A stretch of 60,000 nucleotides of DNA from Bugula neritina. Lineage: Eukaryota > Bryozoa > Gymnolaemata > Cheilostomatida > Bugulidae. The first letter of the stretch is position 1, and every line of letters begins with the position of its first letter. The position numbers were made by a program, and so were the translations under genes. Under the pieces are notes generated by a model. The model did not search any database. It was not told where the DNA came from and was given only the letters and a program-made list of their open reading frames with translations. Below, piece after piece: positions 13,001 through 25,758 of this stretch. Where the stretch lies: positions 34,673,504-34,733,503 of the forward strand of contig OZ037765.1 of assembly GCA_964035545.1 (NCBI GenBank). Reading direction: 5' to 3'.

Positions 13001-16000
13001 TTTTCAACTTAAATATAGTAATAGTTGTGAGTGACTAAGAGTGATTGCACGTGGGTGAGTAACTGAGAGACTGTGAATGAGTGACTAAGAGTGAGTGAGG
13101 AGTCAATCAGTGAAACTGAATAGATCATCTAGTAATCAACTGCAACTGAATATATTACTTCTCACCCATTTACTGTCCACAACAGTTATTTCCAAGAGAA
13201 AGAGTTAACATTTTACTAATAGTATAATTTAAATCACATTTATTTTTAGAAATACACACTTCAAGATAAACTACTGTACCATGCTGCAGATATCACTCAC
13301 CATGATTGTACTGATGCAGATATCACCTACCATGATTGTACTGATGCAGATATCACTTACCATGATTGTACTGATGCAGATATCACCTACCATGATTGTA
13401 CTGATGCAGATATCACCTACCATGATTGTACTGATGCAGATATCACCTACCATGATTGTACTGATGCAGATATCACCTACCATGATTGTACTGATGCAGA
13501 TATCACCTACCATGATTGTACTGATGCAGATATCACTTACCATGATTGTACTGATGCGGCAAGGTCTGAATAAAACGGCGAGTATTGGCCAGAAGCTCCT
13601 GCCAAGGGGAATAGAGATGGTCTGTGCAGCCCTGGAAACAGAAGCTAAGTGTAACATTGCGGGCGGACACACACCCCCCCCCCTAACTGGGGAGAGAAAT
13701 AAATAACAACTTTATACTTTTAGAACTTTCTGGAAAAAGGTCCAGGAAAATATTGTAAACAAATGGCCATAAATAAAGCTGGAGTGGAAGTTGAGGCAAG
13801 GAAGACAGATAAAGAGAGATAACATTCCACACAGCTGGATGTCTCCACACAGCTCCACCAGAGTATCTCCAGTGTAGACTGAGTGAGTAGGTACGGGTAG
13901 CTCAAGGGGGCCAAGCAGAGCATGTGTGAAGCTGGTTATACCCAATTTAAATTATTGTTAATTGAAAAAATGTTGAAAGCAGAAATACATAGGTTTTCAG
14001 TAAGTTGGTGATGCTATATGTCTGCAGTTATTGGAAAGCATTAGATACAGGTAAAGGCAGGTAGAAGCAGGTAAAGGCAGGTAGAAGCAGGTAAAGGCAG
14101 GTAGAAGCATCTAATTGTAGGTAGAGGCATGTAGAGGTAGGTGGATACAGGTAAAGGCAGGTTGATGAAGATAGTTGCAGGTAGATAAAGATAGAGGCAG
14201 GTAGATAAAGATAGAGGCAGGTAAAGGCATGTAGATATAGGTAAAGGCAGGTAGGGGCAGGTTGTGGCAGGTAGATGCAGGTAGGGGCAGATAGATGGAG
14301 GTAGGGGCAGGTAGATGCAGGTAGATATAGGTAAAGGCAGGTAGGGGCAGGTAAAGGCAGGTTGAGTTACTTACAAGCAAGAGCTGGTGACAGGTTGCCC
14401 GCTCTATGCTCTACAAATAAACAAGTTAATGTATACCAACCATTAGAGCATAAGCTAACAACATGCTCCCTAACACAACTTGTCATTGGCCAATAACATT
14501 AGCCAATCACAGAGTGGCTTGAGAATTACCTCCCCTGGAGTTTCCACAGGACGAGGTATCACCAGGTAACTCTACTGTGTAGAGAGACATGGTGTCAAGG
14601 GAGGTAATTCCCATCTCTAACGAAGGTCAACTAGCTCTTATACGCTGTATGGTAGGGTTAGCTTGTTATTCTATACACATGCCACAGCCAGCCTTACCAT
14701 GCAAGACAGTTTAACTTTAGCACTCTATTCAGCTATTAGTAGTGGTTGGTGCAGCCTGAGTGTAGCCTGGGAACCTACCTGATTTGTCTAAGGATAGTAG
14801 GGACAGTCCAGGCATGCCCGTATGTGCTGGTGGTGGGTGTAAGTGATCAAAGGGTGGCCCCAACCCTAATTTATTAGCCTGCAAATAAACCAACAAAGTT
14901 ATATCACTGTATATAATATAACAGAGTAGTATATTCTAACCAACCATCTGGTTGACTTACTTGAAAATCTGAGAGAAAGTGAAGAAAATGGAGTTAGTAG
15001 AGAGAGGAAGAGATAGAAGAAGATTAAGAGGTGTTTGTGTGTGGAGAGGGTTGATTGACATTGTGTACAGCTATGATAAGGCATTCACTTCAAACAAATT
15101 GAATTTCCGAGCTGAATGGGTCACATGACACTGTGGTATTGGGTTATAAGAAGACGACAAGAGAAACACTGCTATAATAAAAGACTGTACCAATCAAATA
15201 AAAAATCAGAGACAATCAAAGCTCCTTTTGTGTACAGTTGATGGTGAGATTGGGTTTCAGCATTCCTGTACAAGCAGGGCCCTGTGATATAACAACAAGC
15301 ACCAGCTAGAAACTCATGTAGCAATATTCAACAGTTCCCACCTCTCAACTCATTATATTCAAGTCTCTCCTACAATATTTGATTTTCATTTCTTTATAAC
15401 AAAACAAACAGAATGTTACATTATGTAAGCCAATACCCCTCATAGAAACTCTGCCTTTATAGTCCACATTCAATTCAGCTTTTTGTTAATTTGAAAAACT
15501 GGTTAATTCAGCCAGGCAACTGTATTAACTCATTCTGTATCCAACTGCACGTACACTGTACTTACTGTACACATACTGTACACACACTGTACATACTGTA
15601 CTTACTGTACACACACTGTACTTACTGTACACACACTGTACATACTGTACACACACTGTACACACACTGTACTTACTGTACACACTGTACATACTGTACT
15701 TACTGTACACACACTGTACTTACTGTGTACACACTGTACTTACTGTACACACACTGTACTTACTGTACACACACTGTACACACACTGTACTTACTGTACA
15801 CACTGTACTTACTGTACACACACTGTACATACAATGTACATGTACATAAAGTGTACATACAGTGAAGTGAACACTATAAGTTCATATAACAAACAGAAAG
15901 CCTGCCAGCTTTTCTCTAGCCCTGGTACTCTATATAGCTCTGTACCCCCCCCCCCCACCCTAACCAACCCCCTCCCTCTACTACCAAACATTTCTAACAT

Positions 16001-18435
16001 GTGTCTACATTATATGCCATGTCTTATAATTACTACAGTGTGGATTTTTAAGGATTAAATATCAGTTATTTAATACCAGAAATTAATAAACCCTCCATTA
16101 CATGTTTGTTATGCTTCAGCCTAATTTCCTGCTAATTGTGTCTTTTTTCTCTAAAATTATTGATCAAACTGTGACACTGTGTGTCAAATATATATTACCT
16201 GTACATAAAATACATTACCTGTACATAAAATACATTACCTGTACATAAAATACATTACCTGTACATAAAACACACATGTTGTAATATTCAGTATATAATA
16301 CACATGTTATAATACAACACACTCAGACTATACTATACAATACACTCAGACTATACCATATAATACACTCAGACTATACTATACAATACACTCAGACTAT
16401 ACCATACAATACACTCAGACTATACCATATAATACACTCAGACTATACCATATAATACACTCAGACTATATCATATAATACACTCAGACTATACCATAAT
16501 TATAATAAACTCAGACTATACCATATAATACACTCAGACTATACTATACAATACACTCAGACTATACCATACAATACACTCAGACTACACCATATGGTAG
16601 GATAATATACAGGCAGGGCTTGGCACCAGTTCAGATTTGACTAATTATGAAGCCTTTGAAGTTGAGCCACAAATATTAAACTGAGAGTAGATGATTATTA
16701 TACTAGACTCTGGTGTAATCTCTATAACTCTATGTTATATTTATTTCACCGCAAGGAGCTCCTATACACTGCATTGTCTCTTTGCACTTCCTCTCTTCTT
16801 TAAGGTTTATGGTAATCACGTATTACATAATAACACTTCTCTGTGTGTAGTAAAATGTAAGTCTTTTAATGTTGAGGCAGAGCGGTTGGCAGGTGAAGTA
16901 GGAAGTTGTATTTCAGCAGCAAAAGTTCATCTGGTTAATCCATAGGTTGAATAAATGCTGTCGGGAAAGGGCTGGACATATTATTAACTGCATGAACACA
17001 TTCCATGGTGGTGAGGTCACCAGGGGCTGATTTCACTTTCCAGAGGGATTACTGGACTGTACCGAATATTTCAACCTAATAGATTAGTTTCCAATGAACC
17101 GACAGTTGAGTAAAGGGACTCACAGCTATATTTAGTAAATATAATAAAGTTACAGTGAGCACGGCAAGACAAAGAGCTGGTGTGTACAGATCTCAGCTAT
17201 GTTGAACATACACAATACTAGAGTTACTTGTGACATGCTATCTTATTGTTGTATTCATATCTCATACATAAAACACAAACTAATGGGTAGCCATGATTTG
17301 TATGTAGTTGACATGATCAATTATTCTCCTTGCTCATCTCATTATGACAGTTAAACACATTTTCTCTCCGCTTATTTCATTGTGTAAACTCAGTGCTTGT
17401 TTAGTGAATGTATTCGAGTGGAATTTAAGCAGGTGCTACTACCAGGTAATGGGTAGAAATTCTCGGCCATTCCACGAGTCTTTCAGCAGCTGGTGGAAAC
17501 AGTTCAATATAGTTCAAGGTCACCATTATCCCGCTGCTCTCTGTAATCTATTAGCTAACTGCATCTACTCTAACTATGAGTGACAACTCTAATTAATTCA
17601 CTGCCACAGCTTCTTGGTGCTCATACTTACAAAATTACTTTTAGTAAAATTTTTTATTATTGCAAAACAGGCCAAAAAAGATGCTTCAACTGTTGCAATT
17701 TCCACATAAAACACTTCCACAGGCTCACCTAGTGGTCTTCGGAGAAGTTCTATAATTATAACATCAACTGAAGAGAAAGTAAAGGGATATACAGTAACTA
17801 GTATATATTATAACATCAACTGGAGAGAAAGTTCTACATGGTCATCTGTCACACAATCCCTGACTCATCTCTTGCTAAATTAATGATAAGAAAGACTGTA
17901 CAGGAAGGTTTTTGTTCACAAGATTATTATCTCTTTGATATATTTGCTCATGAAAATTTGGTAACAACCACGGCAACTTCTGAGCTTTAAGTTATTATAG
18001 GAGTATTTCCACTGAAGTTAATAAGAAACTAGAGTTTTGAGAAAGGAAACGAAACCACTCACTTGGCGGACACTGTAGCATATAATTTGAATGCATTTAT
18101 ATGAAATTTAAACAGCCAAATCAATATTGAAAGCCTTTTTTTGCTACAACTCCATAGAAGTACTACATGTTCTACCAATACTGAGTAGTTAATACAGTAC
18201 TATTGGGCACTGATACTGAGTCGTACAACTGATACTGAGTAGTACAACTGATAGTGAGTAGTGCATCAGTGAAATATTTCTTCTAGCTCTCATATTTCAG
18301 AAGAAAGGATGTTATGGGCCATTAATCCAAAACTTACGAGAAACCATTTAAAAGACGAATTTAAACCTTAGAAAAAGCTGAGTAATTCATTCTTTGCTAT
18401 CAAATAGACACGCAGACAGACACGCACACACACGC

Positions 18436-18485
<50 letters not shown>

Positions 18486-21400
18486 GAACATGTGGTATTA
18501 TTCTTTCTCTATTATTTGCTACAAATATTACAGAATTAACTAACCAAACCCCTAATCTAGTTGAAATCACCAAACAATGAGATGAGTGTGATTGGATGAT
18601 ATGGTGGGATATGGTGGGATATGGTGGGATATGGTGGGATAGATGGTGAGTTCAAGTGGTAGTAATTAGACCTGAGAGATAGTCTGTATAATATACTTAT
18701 ATCTCTCTCTCAAGTATTATTGGAGCAGCCAAAACCTCTCATTCAGTTCTACATTGTATACGACAGAAATATATCTTGATGCTATTATTAGAATAAAAAT
18801 CATTTATCAACTTTTGTTTCGTTAACTTTTAACCTGGAGATATAAATGATAAAATTTAGCAGATTATTCCCGAATTAAAACAGCTGAGCAAGTCTGTGTA
18901 TTAGAGGATATTAGGATAGTAGGGTTGGCCAGAAGGACGGAAGGATTTACTACAAGATAATTCCTTGATATTACAAGTAACTGACCTAAAATCCCTGCTA
19001 AAGTAGGGCCGTCTTACGTTTCATTAAACTAACCGTAGACATCTTTATGTACTCAACTGTTCCCACTAGCTCTGGGCTAACTTACTCACTTTTAGGGCTT
19101 ACAACAAACTCAGCACAAAACGTGGGAGGAGAAGGGATACTGTTGTGATGTTTTCATCCACTAAGACTTCATCAAAAGCAATAAATATACAGTCACCTTT
19201 TGCCAGTGCAGATTAGAATTTGATGTGCAGCAGTACGGAATATGGGAGGGCAAGCAGTACTGAATATGGGAGGGCAGTTGCTGAGGCCATGTAGGTTACA
19301 TGTAACTATTTATTAGAGCAAATAACGTACAGTCAACACGGATTAATGGGGGATATAAGGTTTCACTGCAGTAGTAAAGTTATATTACATACACGGCACA
19401 CAAAGCAGTTGAGTCTCTTTGTTGCTCTGTTTGTTTTTTGTAGCTGACTGCAATTCTCAAGTTCTTGTTGGATTACAATACCAGCCAGCCCGTTCATTAT
19501 CAGCAGATGAATTTAACAACTAGGGGGTGCTAAATCAACACTGATATGCCTTTCACCACGCACTGGCTACGAGTTGACACTACCCTATCAGCAGATAGCA
19601 ACTTCAGTCACTGCTCGGCTAGTCGGACTAGTACTGAGTCAAACTAGTACTAGGTGGCAGTCAGCTAGTACTGAGTCAAACTAGTACTAGGTGGCAGTCA
19701 ACTAGTACTGAGCTGAACTAGGTGGCAGGGAAAAGCCTCTTCAGACCAGCAAATTGGCTTGCTAAGCACAGCCCAGTTGCCCAATACTAGCGATAGCTTG
19801 CAGACGTAATGAGAAAAATATGCCAGTCAGAAAAAATTAAATTATTTAATCACTTTTTCTCCGCTAGTCTGGGGTGAGTTGATTGAGTTGTTAATTCCAT
19901 GTCAAAGTTGGAGTGTATTAGGAGAAAGGACATGGAGAGAAAGTTGAATGGTTGTGATGAGTTGTAATGATTAATGAGTGTATAGACTCAATCATATCTA
20001 CATCTGAGGTGCAGCGCAAGACTAGAACAGGCACTAACCCAACTACTCAACTCTCTAAGAGCATAAACATGTCAAAATAACGAACAACTTTAGCAATCTA
20101 GACTCAGTGTGAACAGCTACTACAAGAGATAGAGCAGGTAGAGTGGCCAATTCATTAGCAGTGAATCACTAGTGATACGGCTTGAGTTGGACTTGAATTA
20201 GTGAGGAGAAAGGAGAAGTGGTGACAATGTTGAAGTAATACGGCAGGTAGTAGCAGCTAATCTCATACAAGTGTAGCACAAGTATTGTACATTAGTTGTA
20301 TTATAAATACTTGATACTGCTGTGCAGGAGTGGATAGCAGTATTGGATAGGGGTTACTATACTTACGGCAGCACCATTATGTGTGTAGGGGTAGAAGTAG
20401 AAGGGATTAACATCGTGTTCGGTGGGCAGTCGAGAGGCACTCCCGCTCTTCTCTACAAATAATACAAACATTTATAAGTGACACAAAATGCTGTGTATTG
20501 GGGATAAGTGAAGCTATAGATGGAGAGAAATGAGGGATTACGTGTGGTGAGAAGGAGTTGTGGCCGCTTGGGCAGTACATAGGATAGTGTTGTGGGGTAA
20601 CACTGGAGTTAATCAAATCACACAGAAAGTCAGTTTAATTGATTAGCACATTAGAAAAACAAAGACACACTTAATCTGCACACAATACCCTGTCAATAAA
20701 CCTGCTTATTGCACAGAGGCGAAACTCTGTCCACATTGTCTCACAACTCCTTTCATATGGAAAGAATTATACTTAAGAAAAAGGGACATCTTCTCAAACA
20801 ATTAAATTATACATGCTTGGCCAGCTTTTCAATGTACCTGTATGCGTGAGATTTGTCACTCTACTTCATATTTATTCTATTTACCTGTACGTCCTACATT
20901 TACCTTTCCAATGTCTAAATATTTGATTGGTGAATATATTTCATGACATTTTATGTAATAGAAACCCATAAAATATTCAACAGAGCTGGTGGAATAGTGA
21001 AGCAAGCTGGTGGAATACGCTGACATTTAGCTCCATGCAACTGGCAGCGCTGACAGACCAGATGAAAGGCAGCTGTTTACTGACACTGGGGTAAAGCTAA
21101 GCTGTTACAGTGTGTTACAGTGTGTAGTTACTGTACGGTAGGTGCATTGAAAAGGCACTAATTGTTCTGTTTGCTTCAATTAGTGGATTTGGATAAATAA
21201 AACAGGTGCTGAAAGCTTTAAAATACATCTGCTCTTTGCCTTTCTACGCCTGCCCGCCTGGCTAGCTATACTGTTGTGATATAACATCTTACTATATCTT
21301 AGAGACTTTCCTAAGACTAGTCATCAGAAAGTTGGTTTCATTTCTAATTCGAATTGCCACAAGCCCTCGGAAATATCTCATTTTTATGTATTTGTTTTTG

Positions 21401-23639
21401 TCTTTTGTGCGTGATGACTCGGGTGAATCAGGGATATTGAATTATAATAACCATGAAGTAAGAAATAACTTAAAATAAGAAGAAAAGAGATGAAAAGGAT
21501 GAAGGCCTTTCATGTGGTTGAAATGTGGTGAAGTGTTCACCATTTTTTGGTAAAACATAACCATAAATTTCAACCACTGATTGATGTAGCCAGTCAAGTA
21601 AAAGAGGTGATTTATATTTAGTCAGTTAAATACTCAGTCTACTGCTCAGGTTTTCCTAGACACGGAGGCCAGTAAATTAAAACTTTGGGCCTGTTGGTAT
21701 GCTAGCCAATATGTACAGTGTTGATTAAATATTTGCTATAGATACACTGTATTATTGTGGTATTCACAGAGCATATAATAATATCCACGCTCCAATTAAT
21801 AAGTCATAACACCCAGCGATGGTGTAGATTATTAAGCTAATAGTAACAGAAACCCTACCTCCGTCATCTTTTCCATTGAATGTGTGATCTTCGCCTAAAC
21901 CTTTACCCTGGCAAACAGAAACAACAATGAGACATAAATTACTTCTCATAATAAATATGATTTGTCTGGTCAAAAATAACAAAATAATTTAAAATTTTAA
22001 ATAAAATTAAATCAACACACTTAAAAATAAAAATTTAGTGTTGGACCAGTCTTGGTGTAATAAATTATATTGACGATAGCTCTTGGTCCAGTAAAGTTGC
22101 CAGATTGAAATTTAAAAATACTTTTGAAATGATTTTGTAATGAAAATGTCAGCAGTTTTAGTTAGACTGGTTTTTACATAAAATATAGAGACATGTAGGC
22201 TGGAAAACAATAATATTTTAGTTGAATTCTATGCCAACTGTTAAGAGTATTCTAATAATAATTGTTGGCTACAATAAAGCTCATTATTTGCTCTGTTAGA
22301 GTAATAATGAGCGCCTAGTACTGGAGCCGATGAGTCACGCAGGACTGGACGACTGCTAATCACGTCATTCACTCCCCACTAATGGCTGGCTTAGTCAGTT
22401 CTAAGAAGATGCTACTCTATATCTTTCTAATTGTTTTAATTACTAGCCTTTTGTATTCAAATTTGGGTTTGAAACTCATTTGCAAAGTTCACCAATAATA
22501 GCGAAGCATTTTCATCTGTCAGCATTAATAACATCACGGCTGCCTATCAACTCTAAGCAATCAGATTAAAAGTAAGGAACAAGCAACTCAGGTTTTTCTG
22601 ATGTATCGCCAATGTTTAGAGTACACCACACTTTGAGCTCAACCACCTCTCACCGTTGTCGTCTGCCGGTGTACCAACTCAAACACGAGCAACTGGAGAG
22701 CAGTAAATTTGAAAACCCTGCGTGTTGCATGGCAAACAGCAACACCTCTGTACAAACACTTGCAGACGGCTTTCAAATATACAAAATCTTTCAAATATGT
22801 TAAGACAGGCTGCCATTATTTACATTTAGATTTATTCAAAGACTTTATGTACTGGTTTTTTAGCAACAACTCAATTTTTGCACTATTGAAATATTGTATA
22901 CTTATTGGTCATTGAGATGACCTGTATAATTGCTACATTTGGCTCTTTTCTCCAATTCTTATTTAAAGTATACGTCCAAGTATAATTAAAATATACTCAA
23001 AATATATTCAATGTCTCACAGCAACAGAGAAATAGGGCTAGGGTCAGTACCAACATATTTGTTCATTTATAAAAACCACCCTAAATTACAAGTTGTCCTA
23101 AAGTACCCCATGGGGAGCCATGCATTGCACAGAAACATTTCTGAGATTTTTCTACCTTAACTACTAACTAGTGGCAGTGCTACTAATTGTGCTACAAACA
23201 ACAGCGAGTTGGTTACTATAGCACTCAATCGGCTAGGCTAGTGGTAAAATTTAGGTAATCATATTAATTCGAATTCAATTAACTTAGTTCAATTCCTCAA
23301 CTTTAAGTTATTTTATTCTTATTCTAGTTGGGGTATCAAATTGAAACGCACAGTTGATGTTTAAGTTGCGAGTTAGAGTATACGTACAATTGACAACGCT
23401 ATAAAACAGTGAGTCAGTACGACTATGTCAACGTCTGTATCAGTACATCAGTGTGTGATTAGTAACTATACTAATGAAAGAAGAGTCAAAGGTACCTGTT
23501 CTGTTTCAGTGACTAATCCAATTTTTTCTTCTGAGATGTCTTCAGAAGTTCTTTGTTCTTCTTGTTCGCCTTCGTCGTTGTAAACTTTCACTTCGTCCGA
23601 AGCGAAGTCTTCAGCACCATTCGTACTCACATGAGGCAT
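1040..23639 (-). CDS. TCF/LEF transcription factor (Wnt/beta-catenin effector), nine placed coding exons
   Basis: HMG-box factor that binds beta-catenin and regulates Wnt target genes in the nucleus. Coding exons in transcription order: 23639-23496, 21907-21859, 20452-20367, 14878-14779, 14410-14375, 13631-13541, 5634-5446, 4689-4509, 1202-1040. All borders are GT-AG and every phase joins. Exon 1 starts [12 protein letters not shown] and carries the acidic beta-catenin-binding segment (residues 1-48). Middle exons are rich in Pro, Ser, Gly and Tyr, as in the Groucho-binding linker of the family. The HMG box spans residues 253-328, split after AINQILGRK and resuming at [19 protein letters not shown], followed by a basic tail KRKKRRR (333-339). 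These are near-invariant in TCF/LEF and the call is firm. There is one gene rather than separate LEF and TCF types visible. The C-terminus is unresolved, so C-clamp presence is unknown. Introns total over 21 kb and are full of private tandem repeats. The exon 13541-13631 donor sits inside a 30-bp array. Confidence 0.93.
1216..1305. repeat. TATACTATAC AT-rich tandem repeat
   Basis: Units of tatactatacta and variants fill the intron just upstream (in TCF orientation) of the second HMG-box exon, ending about 15 bases from its acceptor. Confidence 0.75.
2215..2345. repeat. 24-bp minisatellite in TCF intron
   Basis: About five copies of a unit containing acaatccagtgtaaactatt. Copies are almost identical, suggesting a recent expansion. 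Confidence 0.85.
2606..2850. repeat. AGAATAGATGT minisatellite in TCF intron
   Basis: Alternating 11-bp (agaatagatgt) and 14-bp (agaatagatggtgt) units over about 245 bp. The rest of the 1203-4508 intron is AT-rich with short tataagtgtaat runs at 2980-3170 and no coding exon that I can support. Confidence 0.85.
4892..4980. repeat. Three copies of a ~28-bp unit in TCF intron
   Basis: The unit contains attcagatggaatatagtct and is repeated three times in the intron between the two exons upstream of the HMG box. Confidence 0.75.
6415..6590. repeat. GC-rich imperfect repeat (CAGCTGAAGGGCTGCC)
   Basis: Interspersed agctgaagggctgcc, agtagctgcc and gggtggatgggctgct units form an island of higher G+C in the AT-rich 7.9-kb TCF intron. 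No open frame here is convincing. Confidence 0.7.
7225..7335. repeat. Hexamer mosaic (A-S-TAT-S type) in TCF intron
   Basis: Irregular succession of 6-base words such as agtatc, actatg, actctc and actcta without any exact tandem unit. It shares its vocabulary with 10740-10990, 32325-32860, 38872-38975, 51725-52175 and 54560-55140. Confidence 0.6.
9232..9359 (-). other. Coding-like exon candidate inside TCF intron, ends in a stop
   Basis: After an acceptor (tttccaaatcttcatag) with a pyrimidine-rich tract, a frame of 41 codons ends with TAG at 9232-9234. It starts with two codon bases and reads [19 protein letters not shown], then an acidic and aromatic tail. The composition is protein-like rather than AT-rich noise. 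I do not recognise the family. It could be the last exon of a gene nested in the TCF intron, or a fragment of an old coding element. Confidence 0.35.
9709..9812 (-). other. Coding-like exon candidate inside TCF intron with two open frames
   Basis: An acceptor (gaagaaatttcag) precedes 9812. In frame 0 it reads [20 protein letters not shown] and stops at TAA 9738-9740. With one leading base it reads a basic stretch ([20 protein letters not shown]), staying open to about 9643. Frame 0 joins in phase to the exon at 11752-11848. The other frame can join in phase to TCF exon 13541. A weak donor at 9708 (gtgtat) would link the second frame to 9359 in phase. Which frame is used, if any, cannot be decided from sequence. 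Confidence 0.3.
10735..10995. repeat. Hexamer mosaic and TAGTAA-type low complexity in TCF intron
   Basis: Mixed words tactaa, tagtaa, actatg, agtatg and gatact, on both orientations, without a fixed unit. Related trinucleotide-like tattag runs begin near 10570. No gene is seen between 6,600 and 9,230 or between 9,850 and 11,750. Confidence 0.6.
11752..11848 (-). other. Well-formed exon candidate in TCF intron
   Basis: Strong acceptor (ctctctctactcgcag) and donor (cag|gtgtac) bound 97 bases. Only one frame is open throughout: one leading base, then [20 protein letters not shown] and on to EQRTTFQ, ending at a codon border. TCF exon 13541-13631 ends with two bases of a codon, so it can splice here in phase. 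The next in-phase exon is 9812-9738, which stops. This would give a TCF protein with the beta-catenin-binding end but no HMG box. A nested unrelated gene is the alternative. The family is not recognised. Confidence 0.45.
12672..12895. repeat. 13-bp minisatellite (cctgcactatgta)
   Basis: Roughly 15 copies of cctgcactatgta or cctgcactacgta in the large TCF intron, preceded by a longer variant gtaacctgcactatgtacct. Confidence 0.88.
13281..13556. repeat. 30-bp array that contains the TCF exon 6 splice donor
   Basis: About nine copies of a 30-bp unit. Read on the minus strand each unit contains the last bases of exon 13541-13631 (gcatcagtacaatcatg) followed by a donor (gtaggt or gtaagt) and gatatct. 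The unit nearest the exon is the functional donor and has the better gtaagt. The TCF reading frame hits TAA or TAG immediately if the first donor is skipped. Confidence 0.93.
14048..14362. repeat. 10-bp minisatellite (gtaaaggcag)
   Basis: About 30 units of gta(aa/ga/gg)ggcag and close variants. In TCF orientation it is ctgcctttac repeats beginning about 13 bases after the donor of the 36-base exon 14375-14410. Confidence 0.88.
15555..15860. repeat. TACTGTACACAC minisatellite
   Basis: Alternating tactgtacacacac and tactgtact units, largely self-complementary around tgtaca, over about 300 bp of the 5.5-kb TCF intron (14879-20366). Confidence 0.85.
16190..16270. repeat. 20-bp repeat (acctgtacataaaatacatt), four copies
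   Basis: Four near-perfect tandem copies in the same TCF intron. Confidence 0.88.
16310..16595. repeat. 23-bp minisatellite (acactcagactatacc...)
   Basis: About 12 copies of acactcagactatacc followed by atataat or atacaat. Small differences (ctat/ccat) are shuffled among copies. Confidence 0.88.
18408..18481. repeat. (CA)n/(CG) microsatellite, Z-DNA-prone
   Basis: Alternating purine-pyrimidine stretch of cacgcacg and cacacaca in TCF intron 14879-20366. The rest of this intron between 16,600 and 20,360 has no supportable exon. A 10-bp gggatatggt repeat (four copies) lies at 18,598-18,640, and ctagtactgagtcaaa units lie at 19,617-19,735. Confidence 0.85.
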
Positions 23640-23759
23640 GCTGTCACACTTCACACATGAAACTGCTTCTGAAGTTCCCCGAAACAGTGTCCAGTTTGAG
23701 TAGCGTAACGTGCGTTTCACTCTACTGCGACTAGTATGGACTTTTAGCACTGTTGTTCT

Positions 23760-25758
23760 TCAATAAATGACCCGTTATACTCGTAGGTCAGGTTACCCTT
23801 TGAGCGGATCGTTTGATCTTATAGTTGCAAAGTAAATTAGCCAATGACAGCGCTGAGTATCATTGTTTCAACTCACAACACTCGCACCTGCTAGCACATG
23901 AGACCGTATTTTGGAAACCCTCGGGGAATACTTCTTAGTTTCATTCAACGCTATTCATGATTAAAGAAAACAACTCCAAATTATGATGCATTGCAGTTTA
24001 CTATTACTCTAAAAACGAAATGATGGGTACAATATTTATAATCATCACTTTTAATTAGAATATAAAATGATGATAGATAAATTATACTTATCAAATGATT
24101 CACTGCTTATTTCACTAACGAAGAAAATTTGGAACATGTATTTGTGATACAAATAAATGAGGTGTTAATATAAATCATGGGCCTATGCAATGTTGAGCAT
24201 ATTATGTACTTATAGGGCAAATATACAGTGTTCTCAGCTATAATCATAGATACGACTTCAAGCAAGTCTTGTAATAAGTATATTATTTATATTTTCATAA
24301 AGGAAAAATTAAGCATGATGCCTTTTGTTTATATTATAATTTATATATTTTAAATAATAATATAAGAATGTTCAATATGTATGCTATAAGAGTGAGTGAC
24401 CAAGTCATAATGGAATTTCTTGTGTGTGCATTTCTTTGCTCCAACTTTTACATGAAGCTAAGTTAAAAAATATGTTCTATACATGTATTTCGAAATTCCC
24501 GTAATTTGCAAAATTTAGTTGGTGTATCCTAAAATTTTCTTTATGAATTAACTTATCGAAAAGCTCATCAGTCTAATATTATATACTTATAGGTATATAA
24601 TATTAATTGCTGTTTTTTTATAGACTTGCCATGTATATATTACTATACAGCTCTAAGTAACTATGTAATTCAGTAAAGTAGTGTAAGTGAGTACCAATAT
24701 GGTCAATGAAATTAAAATTTTGTAGCTTTTTTTAAATTTATCACGAATTGCACAATCTAATTGGAGTTTCAGAAAAAGGGGCATGCTGAAATCATAAGTA
24801 CAGTAGCATGCTATAAATACAATGGCTGCATATTATACATATATATTAGAGTTATTATTTGCAAAGTGCTGCCTATCTCACTTTTAATTTACATTTATAT
24901 ACACAATAAATATAATGCTTTGTACAAAATGCTATAAGGCAATGAAATACAACAAATGAAATTCTACCATATCAATTACATGTGTTATAAACTATCATAT
25001 CATATTATATCATGTACTAGACTACACTATATCTTAAACTAGACTACATTATTATAATTCAACACAAATAGGAGCTACCCAGGTATCATAGCATATCACA
25101 ATGACTTTCCACCAGCAAGTCATTGCTTAAGAGTAGGACCTCTCTAGAAGCTTCTCCTAGACAGAAGACTAACTTACAGCCTGTGTATGTCACACAGACA
25201 GGAGCCATGCTGCCTAGCCAAACGCTGCTGCTGCCGCCATAGTATTATATATAGAACTGGTCTACTAAGTCTAAGTCATCATAACTCTAGTTCTCAGTAT
25301 GTAATGTGACACACTTGTGACATGTCACACACACAAGTGACATGTGTAAGCAAAAACATGTGACATACAAGTGAACTCATACCTTGTATTGGCAAAAATA
25401 TATAATATAAATATATAATTCAACAAACAAATGGAACGTATAGAATAGTTTATAAATTAAATGTTACTAGCGTTACACGGTATAATATATACAAGACTAG
25501 AGTGAACTTTCTGAAATACTAATTATAACTCAGCACTTGATTCCAATTGTTTCTGCACAAACAACACGAATTAAAAAAATTAAACTATGATTAAACAGCT
25601 AATAGGCCATTGCGAAATCCATAATCACAGACAAATACATCATAAATTAACTGACAAAACCTTTACAAATATATTTAACACGCTTGTACTATGTCGGTAA
25701 TCCAGTGTACAGTTCAAATACAGATAAACTATGACAGAGGATGTGCACAGAGTAGAGT
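23760..25758. other. Intergenic region between TCF start and VTI1A end
   Basis: About 2 kb of AT-rich sequence with no supportable gene. It should hold the TCF promoter (minus strand, near 23,760 and up) and the VTI1A 3' end. Short repeats include cacacttgtgacatg words at 25,300-25,375. I see no clear TATA box. Confidence 0.6.

Noticed and set aside
13712-13945. Extra TCF exon candidate (acceptor near 13940, minus)
   Set aside because: There is no good donor. The neighbouring exons 14375 and 13631 already join in phase, and inserting it forces exon 13631-13541 into another frame.
22612-22915. Two overlapping plus-strand frames of 63-68 codons
   Set aside because: They lie in TCF intron, overlap in different frames, and show no domain or splice signals.
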